From positions 1-64,000 of the forward strand of contig LSIG01000125.1 in the NCBI GenBank assembly GCA_001556125.1: a DNA stretch of 64,000 bases, in the 5' to 3' direction. Both the position numbers and the translations under genes were made by a program. Under the pieces are notes generated by a model, which made no database searches, was not told the origin of the DNA, and saw only the letters and a program-made list of their open reading frames with translations. Shown one piece after another: positions 27,139 through 36,059 of the stretch (its first letter is position 1; each line of letters opens with the position of its first letter). Origin of the DNA: Rhizobiales bacterium CCH10-E5 (GTDB lineage Bacteria; Pseudomonadota; Alphaproteobacteria; Rhizobiales; Beijerinckiaceae).

Positions 27139-27841
27139 TTGCGCCACCTCCACGCTTGCGCACACGCACGGAAACCGGCTCGCGCGGGGCCTCTTGCTGC
27201 ATTGCAGCATCGAGACCTGATGACGTCGAAGCGCGTTCCTGCCGCGGATTTGGGCGGTTTTCCGAGCTTGCCGTGAGGCGCAGCGGGGCAGGCTCCTCGT
27301 CCGCAGACTCGCCTTCCCGCACCGCAGCATCGGTGCTCTCCGACTTGTCCTTAGACGAAAGGGGATGCGACATCCCGTCGCCGGGTGCCTCTTCGGTGAC
27401 CAGGGTGGCTGCCGTTGGGGCAGGCTGCTCACCGAAGATGCCGCGGACCAACTCGGCTATGTCGTCCGATTCCGTCAGCGGGCCATAACCCGGCGCCCCG
27501 CCAGGCGTGTTCCAGTCGAGCGCATAGTCGCGCGCGGGGTTCTCGAAGTTGGCGATCGCGGGGTCGTTTTCCCAGGCGCGCCGCATGGCGGCGAGCTTCC
27601 ACGTCTCCGGCACGTTCTGCTTCAGCCAGGAGGCCAGGTCGAAGTCCTTGTCGATCAGATCAAGCGAGGGGGGCTCGATCATCTCGACCTCAGGCTCGGG
27701 CGCTTCGGTCGCGGCCGGCGCAGCGCTCTCGGTTGCCGAGGCGGCAGGGAGCGATGCCGGCTGCTCCTCAAGCTCGCCCGCGCGCTTGCGGCGCGACCAG
27801 CGGCTGAGGAAGCCCTCGTCTGACGGCGTGCGCGTGCTCAT
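27128..27841 (-). CDS. DUF3306 family protein of the FDH accessory operon
   Basis: The 237-residue protein opens with the DUF3306 block FLSRWSRRKRAG, followed by an acidic Ala/Glu/Pro-rich stretch and the conserved LDLIDKDFDLASWLKQNVPETWKLAAMRRAW...DPAIANFENPARDYALDWN (about 60-130). The C-terminal third is low-complexity. No catalytic motif is seen. DUF3306 genes accompany formate dehydrogenases of this type, so a role in FDH maturation is inferred. Its start overlaps the DUF3305 stop by 4 bases. Confidence 0.82.
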   Translation of the reverse strand: MSTRTPSDEGFLSRWSRRKRAGELEEQPASLPAASATESAAPAATEAPEPEVEMIEPPSLDLIDKDFDLASWLKQNVPETWKLAAMRRAWENDPAIANFENPARDYALDWNTPGGAPGYGPLTESDDIAELVRGIFGEQPAPTAATLVTEEAPGDGMSHPLSSKDKSESTDAAVREGESADEEPAPLRLTASSENRPNPRQERASTSSGLDAAMQQEAPREPVSVRVRKRGGGAIPI

Positions 27842-28368
27842 GGTGCGCCCCCGGGCCCGCTTTCGCGCCGACGCAGGCCCGGCTCGGGCCGGGGTGCCGA
27901 CCCCTTGCGCGGGTCATGCTCGCTGCGCTTGCGCTTGATGAATTCGCGCTCGACATGGTGCGCCTCGAAGAAGGCGAGCACGGCCTCGGCGATGGCGAGC
28001 GGCATCGGCAGCGCCTCGACGATATCGCCGACATTCTCGCAATAGACCTCGCCCTCGAAGGGGTCAGCGGTCACGCCGACGAACTCAATCTCGGGCTCTA
28101 TTCCGGTCGGGCGGATCGCGACCCAGAGCTTGGCGCGGCCCGCCTGAAAATTCTCGCGAAAATGGGCGGTGTCGACCGAATGCAGCGTCAGCGTCGCCGG
28201 GCCGAGATAGAACTGGCGCCGGCCCGGCTCGCCCGGCAACTCGGTCCAGGGCGCGAGCGGCGGCGGCTCCGGCAGCACGGCGAGCGGCGCCCAGGCGTGG
28301 TCCGCCCAGGGCGAGTCGATGGCGCGCCGTTCGACGACGATCCCGACCTCGATGTGCTGCTGCGTCAT
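27838..28368 (-). CDS. DUF3305 family protein of the FDH accessory operon
   Basis: The 176-residue soluble protein starts with IEVGIVVERRAIDSPWADHAWAP, the DUF3305 signature, and contains LPGEPGRRQFYLGPATLTLH and FIKRKRSEHDPRK. A basic tail follows. No known enzymatic motif is visible. Translational coupling to DUF3306 suggests the two work as a pair. Function is unknown. Confidence 0.82.
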   Translation of the reverse strand: MTQQHIEVGIVVERRAIDSPWADHAWAPLAVLPEPPPLAPWTELPGEPGRRQFYLGPATLTLHSVDTAHFRENFQAGRAKLWVAIRPTGIEPEIEFVGVTADPFEGEVYCENVGDIVEALPMPLAIAEAVLAFFEAHHVEREFIKRKRSEHDPRKGSAPRPEPGLRRRESGPGGAP

Positions 28369-28378
28369 CGCGGACTCC

Positions 28379-29389
28379 TCAGTTCGCCATTTCGCGCCGG
28401 GCGAGCGGCAGGCCGGCGACGAGGTTCTGTGGCTTCAGCCGCAGCAGATTGTCACCCGACATGGCCATGATCAGATAGATGGGCTTGCCCTTCGCCGCCG
28501 GCAGGACCGGGACCTCGGCTGGCAGCGTCAGGGTGAACAGGGCGAGCACGCGCGCCATGTCGGCCGCGGCGACCGTCTTCCCCTGCCAGAGCGCATTGCC
28601 GATGGCGGTCGCCTCGGCGTCGAGCCCGACGAACCAGCGCCAGTCCGCATCCGTCACCGTCTCCAGCGGTTCGATGGCGACGTCGAAACCATGGATCTGG
28701 CGGATCCAGTGCCGCAAGGCCTGGCCAAGCGCCGCCCGGCCGGACGGCGACCCGCCGAGATCCAGCACCATGTCGAACCCGTCCGAGCGCTGCCAATAAC
28801 GATCGGCATTCGCCGGCTTGAGGATGTCGAGTTCGGTCGCCGCCGGTCCGCCCAGCATGGCGAGCAGCGGCGAGGCGTGCCGGTCGGCCTCGTGGCCCTC
28901 GATCATCTCGGCATCGGCGAGCAGGATCGTGTTCTCGTGGAAGGTGACGCGCTGCGGGCGGAACAGGCACTCGGCGGCGCGGGTGACGAAGGGATCATCG
29001 GCCTCGTCGAGCGCGGCGCGCATGATGACGTGAACCAGCTGGTCGAGGAAGAGCGGCGGGATCCCGCTCACGCCCTCGCGGATGAGGCCGGCATAGGCCG
29101 CCTCCAGCGTCGGCGCGGCCAGCAGCCGGTCGCGCCAGCCGAGCATGAAGCGCCAGTTCTCGCGCGCGTCCTCGTCGGCGATGGCCTCGATCGCGCTCGC
29201 CGGCACCTCCGCCTGAGGCGTCTCCATCAGCCTTGAATGAAGCGCACGCTCGGCCTCGCAGGCTTCCTGCGGCGGCAGCAGTTCCGGCCGGGCGAGATAG
29301 GCCTTGAGGAAGTCGTCGGTCACGCGCAGCCCGCCGCCGGGTTCGCGGTCCAGCAGGAGATGGCCGGAGCTGGCCCAGAAATGCGTCAT
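28379..29389 (-). CDS. DUF6352 family protein, FDH-linked
   Basis: The 336-residue protein begins HFWASSGHLLLDREPGGGLRVTDDFLKAYLARPELLPPQEACEAER-like (about 3-48). A helical middle (GIPPLFLDQLVHVIMRAAL) and a C-terminal half (SDGFDMVLDLGGSPSGRAALGQALRHWIRQIHGFDV) follow. No signal peptide, cofactor motif or catalytic residue set can be recognised. It lies between DUF6505 (4-base overlap) and DUF3305 (10-base gap), so it belongs to the FDH accessory operon. Function is unknown. Confidence 0.78.
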   Translation of the reverse strand: MTHFWASSGHLLLDREPGGGLRVTDDFLKAYLARPELLPPQEACEAERALHSRLMETPQAEVPASAIEAIADEDARENWRFMLGWRDRLLAAPTLEAAYAGLIREGVSGIPPLFLDQLVHVIMRAALDEADDPFVTRAAECLFRPQRVTFHENTILLADAEMIEGHEADRHASPLLAMLGGPAATELDILKPANADRYWQRSDGFDMVLDLGGSPSGRAALGQALRHWIRQIHGFDVAIEPLETVTDADWRWFVGLDAEATAIGNALWQGKTVAAADMARVLALFTLTLPAEVPVLPAAKGKPIYLIMAMSGDNLLRLKPQNLVAGLPLARREMAN

Positions 29390-29940
29390 GTCAGCCTGGT
29401 CTTTTCGAGATTGAGGAGGTCGACATGCTCGACCGGCCCGTCCTCCTCGCCCGCCACCTCGAGGAATTCGAAGGCGCGGAAGCCTTCGCTCTGGCTGGCG
29501 TCGCGCGGCGTCAGGGTGCGGAAGCGCTCGCGAATCTCGCCGTCTTCAATCGTCCGGTGCAAAGCGAGCAGGGTCTGAGGGGGATGATCGCAGAGGGTGG
29601 CGGCAAAAGCGACCTCCTCGGCGGCGGCCGCGCGCGCCGTCGCGAGATCGGGTGCGCCGAGCTTGTCGACGAGATGACCGGCGAGGCTTTCGACCGCCGC
29701 CTCGCGCTCGGCCTCGCTCGCCTCCGTCACCACGGCGAGCGTGCTCCAGCCGAAGCTCGCCACGCCGAGGAAGCCGGAGCGGAAGGCGGCCTTGCCCTTG
29801 GCGTCGAGCGCGGAGGGATCGGTGCCGCCGAACAGGAAGGACCCGGTCACGAGCCAGTCGCCCGGCTCGGCCGCCCTCCGGAAGACGAAGGTGTCGGACG
29901 GGTCGAGCCGGATGGCGCGAGGCAGCTTCAGCCCCTTCAC
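29386..29940 (-). CDS. DUF6505 family protein, FDH-linked
   Basis: The 184-residue soluble protein has a conserved start KLPRAIRLDPSDTFVFRRAAEPGDWLV and the segment GKAAFRSGFLGVASFGWSTL. No catalytic motif is recognised. Both ends overlap neighbours by 4 bases (ATGA), so its stoichiometry is tied to the ligase-like and DUF6352 proteins. Function is unknown; position suggests FDH maturation. Confidence 0.78.
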   Translation of the reverse strand: MKGLKLPRAIRLDPSDTFVFRRAAEPGDWLVTGSFLFGGTDPSALDAKGKAAFRSGFLGVASFGWSTLAVVTEASEAEREAAVESLAGHLVDKLGAPDLATARAAAAEEVAFAATLCDHPPQTLLALHRTIEDGEIRERFRTLTPRDASQSEGFRAFEFLEVAGEEDGPVEHVDLLNLEKTRLT

Positions 29941-30680
29941 AGCTTCGGCCCGCCGCTCTCGCGGTCCAGCCAGTCGACCCGGGCCAGCGCCTCGACCAGG
30001 CTGCGGCGCTCGGTACCGGCCTGGGTGGTCGCGACGAGATCGCCGTTGGGCTCGATGCCGTGGCGCGTGCCGACGACCTTGTCGAGCCGGTCAAGCCAGC
30101 GCAGCGCGGCAGCCTTGGGCCCGGCGCTCTGCCAGCGGGTGACGGCCAGCATGAGATGGCGGGCGAAGGCCTCGATCAGATCGACGGCGTCGATCTCCTC
30201 GAAGCCCTCCTCGGCCATCCCGACACCGACCTGCCCGATCGCGAAGGGCGTCATCGTGGTGGCCCGCAGCATGGCGCCGAAGACGACCCAATCCGGCACC
30301 TCATCCTCGCCGCAGTTCTGCGGCCAGGCGAGCCGGCCGCCGCCGATCAGGCCGAGATCGTAGATCAGCGCATCGGGCCAGCGGAACAGGATCGGCCGCT
30401 CGGGCGGGCTGTAGACCGCAAGCGCGTCGGCCAGCGCCGTCATCGCGAGGTAATGCGCCAGCCGCGCCTCGCGCAGCGGATTATCGGGTTCGAGCACGAC
30501 GGCAAATTCGATGACGTCGAAGCGCCGGGTCCAGACCAGCGTCGCCGCGCCCGCCTCGGCCGCGATCGAACAGGCATGGGCGAAGGCGTCGCCCGATTCC
30601 CGCAGCGCGACCAGCGAGAATCCCGGCGGCAGGACCGGCTCGCGGCGCAGATCGTCCGTACGCAGGGCGCTGGCTGCCAT
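29937..30680 (-). CDS. biotin/lipoate protein ligase-like protein lacking the catalytic lysine
   Basis: The 247-residue protein keeps the BPL/LplA fold signature: RWPDALIYDLGLIGGGRLAW (about 100-119) aligns with the BirA block RWPNDI...KLAGIL. The ligand-contacting Lys of BirA (K183) aligns with Leu, and the Asn-Asp pair is Asp-Ala, so ligase activity on biotin or lipoate is doubtful. ATG 30680 has GGAGGAA about 9 bases upstream; the longer frame lacks it. It is first in the FDH accessory operon. It may bind a cofactor or a lipoyl-like carrier; this is inference. Confidence 0.78.
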   Translation of the reverse strand: MAASALRTDDLRREPVLPPGFSLVALRESGDAFAHACSIAAEAGAATLVWTRRFDVIEFAVVLEPDNPLREARLAHYLAMTALADALAVYSPPERPILFRWPDALIYDLGLIGGGRLAWPQNCGEDEVPDWVVFGAMLRATTMTPFAIGQVGVGMAEEGFEEIDAVDLIEAFARHLMLAVTRWQSAGPKAAALRWLDRLDKVVGTRHGIEPNGDLVATTQAGTERRSLVEALARVDWLDRESGGPKL

Positions 30681-30749
30681 GATCGGGCTTCCTCCGAGAC
30701 TGCGACGAAACACGCCGGCTTCGTTTCTTTTGAACCGCTCCAATTCCAT

Positions 30750-30764
30750 ATAAGCATGGTTTAT
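30750..30764. promoter_or_regulatory. ATAAG-N5-TTTAT dyad in the divergent FDH accessory promoter
   Basis: A 15-base near-palindrome (4 of 5 arm positions pair) lies midway in the 131-base divergent gap between the ligase-like gene (minus) and the polyferredoxin gene (plus). It resembles the 27082-27096 dyad before the FDH operon. A shared regulator is possible. Confidence 0.3.
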
Positions 30765-30811
30765 CGCAAGAGAGGCGACACAACGCCGCCGGCCCGAGGA
30801 TCAAGCCCACC

Positions 30812-32851
30812 ATGCCTGACACCACCCGCACGCTGATGGTGTGCTCGTGCGAGGACACCATGCCGCTGGATGCGGCGGCCATCGCACGCGGCTGCAAGGG
30901 CGCCGATATCCGCAGCGCGCGCCATCTCTGCCGGACGCAGACCGACCTCTTCACGCGCGCATTGGGCGAGAGCCAGGCCATCACCGTCGCCTGTACGCAG
31001 GAGGCACCGCTGTTCGAGGAGATTGCGGCCGATCTCGATTATGCGGGCGATCTCGTCTTCACCAATATCCGCGAGACGGGCGGCTGGTCGCGCGAGGCCA
31101 AGGCGGCCGGGCCGAAGATGGCGGCGCTGCTGGCGGCGGCGGCCGAGCCGATGCCGCCGATCTCCTTCACGACCCTGACCAGCAAGGGCGTCGCCCTGGT
31201 CTATGGCCGCGACGAGACGGCACTGTCCGTCGGGCAGCGTCTCTCGGAGCATCTCGACGTCACCATCCTGATCAGCCGGCCCGGGGAGATCACGCCGCCG
31301 CGCGTGGTCGAGACGCCGGTGCTGAAGGGCACCATCGTCGCCGCGACCGGCTGGCTCGGCGCCTTCGAGCTGCGCATCGACGATTATGCCGCGCCGGCCC
31401 CCTCCTCCCGCGCCCGCCTCGTCTTCGGCGAGCCCCGCAATGGCGCGACCTCGCATTGCGACATCGTCATCGACGTCTCGGGCGGGACGCCTCTGTTTCC
31501 CGCCGGCGAGTTGCGGGCGGGCTATCTGCGGGCCGACCCGGCGAGCCCCGCCGCAATCGAGAAGCTGATCGCGGAAGCCGGCCATCTCGTCGGGGAGTTC
31601 GACAAGCCGACCTATGTCCGGCTGAACGAGGATCTCTGCGCGCATTCGCGCTCGAAGAAGACCGGCTGCACGCGCTGCCTCGAGCTCTGCCCCACCGGGG
31701 CCATCACCCCGAACGGCGACCATGTCGCGATCTCGGCCGAGATCTGCGCCGGCTGCGGCGCCTGCGCCGCCGTCTGCCCGACCGGTGCTGTGACCTATGC
31801 GCTGCCGCCGGCGGACGCGCTGCTGCGCCGGCTGCGAACGCTGCTGACCACCTATGCCGAGGCCGGTGGCCGCGAGCCGGTCGTGCTGCTGCATGACGAG
31901 GCGCATGGCGAGCCGCTGATCGACGCGCTCGCCCGCTTCGGCGAAGGGCTGCCGGCCCGCGTGCTGCCGCTGCGCGTCAACGAGATCACCCAGATCGGGC
32001 TCGACGCCTTCGCGGCGGCGCTCGCCTTCGGCGCGGCCTCGATTCAGGTGTTGAGCCGCGCCCGTCCCAAGCACGATCTCTCAGGCCTGCAGCGCAACCT
32101 CGCCTATGCCGAGACGCTCGCCGCGGCGCTCGGCTATGGCGCCGGCAGTGCCGGGCTGATCGAGACCGACGATCCCGAGCAGCTGGCGGCGGCGCTGGCG
32201 CGGGTCGTGCCGGGCACGGTCTCGCAGAAGCCGGCGCGCTTCCGCCCGATGGGCGAAGGCCGGCCGCTGCTGCGCCAGACGATCGGCGAGCTACACGCCG
32301 CGGCGCCGATGCCGGTGGCCACGGTGGCGCTGCCGCCGCGCGCGCCCTTCGGCACCGTGCATGTCGACACCGATGGCTGCACGCTCTGCCTGGCCTGCGT
32401 CTCGGCCTGCCCGGTGCAGGCGCTGTCCGATGATCCCGAGCGGCCGACACTCGCCTTCCAGGAGGACCTCTGCGTGCAGTGCGGGCTGTGCGCCGCGACC
32501 TGCCCTGAGAAGGTCATCACGCTGGAGCCGCGCATCGATTTCGAGGCCTGGAAGGGCGGCAAGCGCGTGATCAAGCAGGAAGAGCCGTTCCACTGCATTG
32601 CCTGCGCCAAGCCTTTCGGCGTCCGCAGCTCGATCGAGAAGATCACCGCCAAGCTCGAGAACAAGCACTGGATGTTCTCCGGCGACGCGGCGAAGCGCAT
32701 CTCGGTCCTGAGGATGTGCGAGGATTGCCGCGTCGAGGTCGTCGTCAACGAGAGCTTCGACCCGCATCTCTCGCCGCAGCGCCCGCCGGTGCGCACGACC
32801 GAGGATTATCTGCGCGAGCGCGCGGAGCGCGGGGACGATCCGCTGCAGTAG
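30812..32851 (+). CDS. FDH-linked polyferredoxin (multi-4Fe-4S protein)
   Basis: The 679-residue cytoplasmic protein (no signal peptide) begins with a Cys motif (MVCSCEDTMPL) and has two pairs of [4Fe-4S] ferredoxin motifs: CTRCLELCP (about 286), CAGCGACAAVCP (about 312), CTLCLACVSACP (about 523) and CVQCGLCAATCP (about 554). Extra CIAC (about 595) and CEDC (about 636) pairs near the C-terminus could bind zinc or another cluster. The region between the two pairs resembles FdhF-linked and HdrA/MvhD-like electron carriers only weakly. It is divergent from the FDH accessory operon. It probably moves electrons to or from FDH-related chemistry, but the partner is unknown. Confidence 0.85.
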   Translation: MPDTTRTLMVCSCEDTMPLDAAAIARGCKGADIRSARHLCRTQTDLFTRALGESQAITVACTQEAPLFEEIAADLDYAGDLVFTNIRETGGWSREAKAAGPKMAALLAAAAEPMPPISFTTLTSKGVALVYGRDETALSVGQRLSEHLDVTILISRPGEITPPRVVETPVLKGTIVAATGWLGAFELRIDDYAAPAPSSRARLVFGEPRNGATSHCDIVIDVSGGTPLFPAGELRAGYLRADPASPAAIEKLIAEAGHLVGEFDKPTYVRLNEDLCAHSRSKKTGCTRCLELCPTGAITPNGDHVAISAEICAGCGACAAVCPTGAVTYALPPADALLRRLRTLLTTYAEAGGREPVVLLHDEAHGEPLIDALARFGEGLPARVLPLRVNEITQIGLDAFAAALAFGAASIQVLSRARPKHDLSGLQRNLAYAETLAAALGYGAGSAGLIETDDPEQLAAALARVVPGTVSQKPARFRPMGEGRPLLRQTIGELHAAAPMPVATVALPPRAPFGTVHVDTDGCTLCLACVSACPVQALSDDPERPTLAFQEDLCVQCGLCAATCPEKVITLEPRIDFEAWKGGKRVIKQEEPFHCIACAKPFGVRSSIEKITAKLENKHWMFSGDAAKRISVLRMCEDCRVEVVVNESFDPHLSPQRPPVRTTEDYLRERAERGDDPLQ

Positions 32852-32853
32852 GC

Positions 32854-32935
32854 GTCATGCTCGGGCTTGACCCGAGCATCTCTGACACCAGCGGTCTGGA
32901 CGAAGAGATTCTCGGGTCAAGCCCGAGAATGACGC
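32854..32935. repeat. REP/BIME-like palindrome pair, copy B
   Basis: Unit 1 (32854-32879) pairs ATGCTCGGG with CCCGAGCAT around CTTGA. Unit 2 (32908-32930) pairs ATTCTCGGG with CCCGAGAAT around TCAAG. GGCGTCAT and ATGACGCC close the ends. The pair fills the whole space between the convergent polyferredoxin and WD40-cytochrome genes and may end both transcripts. Confidence 0.85.
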
Positions 32936-34210
32936 CTATTTCGTCACCTTCTCCAGCCAGTCGACCAGCGCCTGCCGGTCTTCGGCCGAACCAATCGTCT
33001 GCTCGGGCATCTTGGTGCCCGGCGTGTAGGCGTTGGGGCCGATCTCGAAGAGCTTCGCCACCGTCTCCTTGGTCCAAACGATGTCCATCGTCCTGAAGGC
33101 CTCGGAATAGGCGTAGCCCGGCGCGCTGGCGATGCGGCGGCCGAAGATGCCGTGCAGCGTCGGCCCGGCGCGGTTGCCGTCCGACGGGGTCAGGGTGTGG
33201 CAGGCGGCGCAGGCGCGGAAGACCTGTGCCCCCCGCTCGCCGTTGAAGGCGGCGAGCACATCGGTTCCCGCACGCGGCACCACCGTGCCGATATGCTCGC
33301 CCGTGACGGCGTTCCAGCGGCGCACGAGCCGGTCGGCGCCGCCCGAGAGGATTTGCTTGCCATCCGGCAGGAAGGCGAGCGACCAGACCGGCAGGCCCGG
33401 CCCGACCAGCGTCGCGCGGATGCGGCGCGCGGCGCGGTCGATCAGCGCGACCTGCCCGCGCAGGCCCCCGGCGGCCAGCGTCGTGCCGTCGGCCGAGAGC
33501 GCCAGCGCGATCAGCGGCGTCTCGCCGACAGTGACCTCCCCGCGCGCCTCGCCATCCGGCCCGAAGAGCCGCAGCCGCCCATCCGCTGCGGCGACGGCGA
33601 TTTCGCCATCGGCGGCCACGACGACCCCGTTCAGCGGCGCTGGCAGCGTCACGATCCGGGGCGCGCCGGCATCCGCCGGCCAGATCCGCAGCGTCGCGTC
33701 ATAGCCGGCGGTGACGAGACCGCCGCCGGGCAGGAAGGCGACGCCGTTGACCGGCCCCTGATGGCCCTCGAAGGCGAGCGCAGTGCCGCCTTCGCGCGTC
33801 ATCACCCGCGCCGTTCCGTCCCAGGATGCGGAAGCGATGCGGCGCCCGTCCGCCGAGACCGCCAGCGCGGCCACGGGCCCCTTATGCCCCTCGATGATTT
33901 CGGCCGGCGCGGCCGCCGCCCCGCGCCAGAGCGCGATGCGCCCATCCTCGGCGCCGGTGGCGAAGCCGAGGCCCGGCACGGCCACGACCGCGTTGACCGC
34001 GCCCTCATGGAACCGCAGCACGGCCTCCGCCGTGCCGCCCGACAGGCTCCAGAGGATCGCCGACTGGTCGAAGGAGCCGGTCATGGCGCTCGCACCGTCG
34101 GGCGCGACCGCGATGGCGCGCACCGGCCCGCCATGGCCGCGCAGCTCCTGGGCGGCGACGGGTTGGGCGAGACAGAGAAAAAGGATGAGGGGCTTCAGGA
34201 GGGGTCGCAT
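32936..34210 (-). CDS. exported WD40-repeat / cytochrome c fusion protein
   Basis: From ATG 34210 the protein has 424 residues: a signal peptide (about 1-20, cut after PVAA), about seven WD40 repeats (GHGGPVRAIAVAPDG, GHKGPVAALAVSADGRRIASASWDGT, GHQGPVNGVAFLPGG and more; about 22-315) and a class I cytochrome c domain with CAACH (334-338) and an axial Met (about 401, in TKMPEQT). It is periplasmic and should carry one haem c. Position between FDH-linked genes suggests it accepts or relays electrons from periplasmic redox enzymes, with the propeller as docking platform. The longer frame to 34276 lacks a signal. Confidence 0.88.
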   Translation of the reverse strand: MRPLLKPLILFLCLAQPVAAQELRGHGGPVRAIAVAPDGASAMTGSFDQSAILWSLSGGTAEAVLRFHEGAVNAVVAVPGLGFATGAEDGRIALWRGAAAAPAEIIEGHKGPVAALAVSADGRRIASASWDGTARVMTREGGTALAFEGHQGPVNGVAFLPGGGLVTAGYDATLRIWPADAGAPRIVTLPAPLNGVVVAADGEIAVAAADGRLRLFGPDGEARGEVTVGETPLIALALSADGTTLAAGGLRGQVALIDRAARRIRATLVGPGLPVWSLAFLPDGKQILSGGADRLVRRWNAVTGEHIGTVVPRAGTDVLAAFNGERGAQVFRACAACHTLTPSDGNRAGPTLHGIFGRRIASAPGYAYSEAFRTMDIVWTKETVAKLFEIGPNAYTPGTKMPEQTIGSAEDRQALVDWLEKVTK

Positions 34211-34311
34211 CTTTCCATCATGCCGGCTCCCCGGCGCCGTGACAAAGCGGCCAGTTGCCCCGGTGCGACCGGCCATCCTATGAAGCGGCGCCCCTCCTGC
34301 TGGTTACCGCC

Positions 34312-34542
34312 ATGACCGCCACGCCTCTCAATCTTCGCGGCCTGAAATGCCCCCTGCCGGCGCTGCGGGTCCGCAAGGCGCTGAAGGGTGCGGCGCCCGG
34401 TACGCTGTTGCTGGTCGAATGCACCGATCCGATGGCGGCCATCGACATTCCCAACCTGATGCGCGAAACCGGGGATGCGATCGAGGAGAGCCGCAGCGAC
34501 GGCGACCTGCTCGTCTTCCACATCCGCAAGGCGCCGGCCTGA
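34312..34542 (+). CDS. TusA-family sulfur carrier protein
   Basis: The 76-residue protein has the TusA signature LNLRGLKCPLPALRVRKAL with the sulfur-carrying Cys at residue 13 in the CPxP motif. TusA-type proteins pass persulfide sulfur to tRNA thiolation or to molybdenum-cofactor proteins such as FdhD. ATG 34312 is chosen over an upstream frame to 34255. It is divergent from the cytochrome gene and followed 24 bases later by the Mrp/ApbC gene. Use in FDH sulfuration is inferred from the neighbourhood. Confidence 0.88.
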   Translation: MTATPLNLRGLKCPLPALRVRKALKGAAPGTLLLVECTDPMAAIDIPNLMRETGDAIEESRSDGDLLVFHIRKAPA

Positions 34543-34566
34543 GCCGCGCCGATAGGAGTTCAGCCC

Positions 34567-35700
<1,134 letters not shown>

Positions 35701-35728
35701 GGGCGGAGCTCGCTGGCGCGACCTCGAC

Positions 35729-35830
35729 GTCATTCGCGGGCGAAGCGAAGCGCAGACCCGAGAATCTCAGGATGATGAAGCGCCACGCTTGCGGCGGCAC
35801 GAGATGCTCGGGTCACGCCCGAGCATGACG
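35729..35830. repeat. REP/BIME-like palindrome pair, copy C (long-loop variant)
   Basis: Unit 1 (35729-35765) pairs ATTCGCGGG with CCCGAGAAT imperfectly across a long purine-rich loop (GCGAAGCGAAGCGCAGA type). Unit 2 (35804-35826) pairs ATGCTCGGG with CCCGAGCAT around TCACG. It lies between the convergent apbC gene and the 41-residue peptide gene. Confidence 0.75.
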
Positions 35831-35857
35831 GCCTGGCTCGGGCGCCGCTTCAGCCGT

Positions 35858-35983
35858 TCAAAGCCGGACGCCGCCGGTCGTGAAAGCGACGTCGACGGGC
35901 TTCTGGAAATAGTCGTTGAGGACGAGGCTCGCGCCGAAGGCGAGGATGGCGGCGACGGCGATGGCGGCGACGAACGACTTCAT
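35858..35983 (-). CDS. 41-residue single-helix membrane peptide
   Basis: ATG 35983 is preceded by GGGGGAAG. The product is one hydrophobic helix (about 3-25, SFVAAIAVAAILAFGASLVLN) followed by a short polar tail ending FTTGGVRL. Similar small proteins with an F-T-T/S-G-V-R-L tail occur in relatives, as I recall them, which supports a real gene. Function is unknown. It is separated from mobA by 76 bases on the same strand. Confidence 0.65.
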   Translation of the reverse strand: MKSFVAAIAVAAILAFGASLVLNDYFQKPVDVAFTTGGVRL

Positions 35984-36059
35984 GATCTTCCCCCGAGAGG
36001 CGACACGGCAGCGATAAGCCGCTCTTATACAAGACAGATAGCGAAGGATGGTGGGCGCT

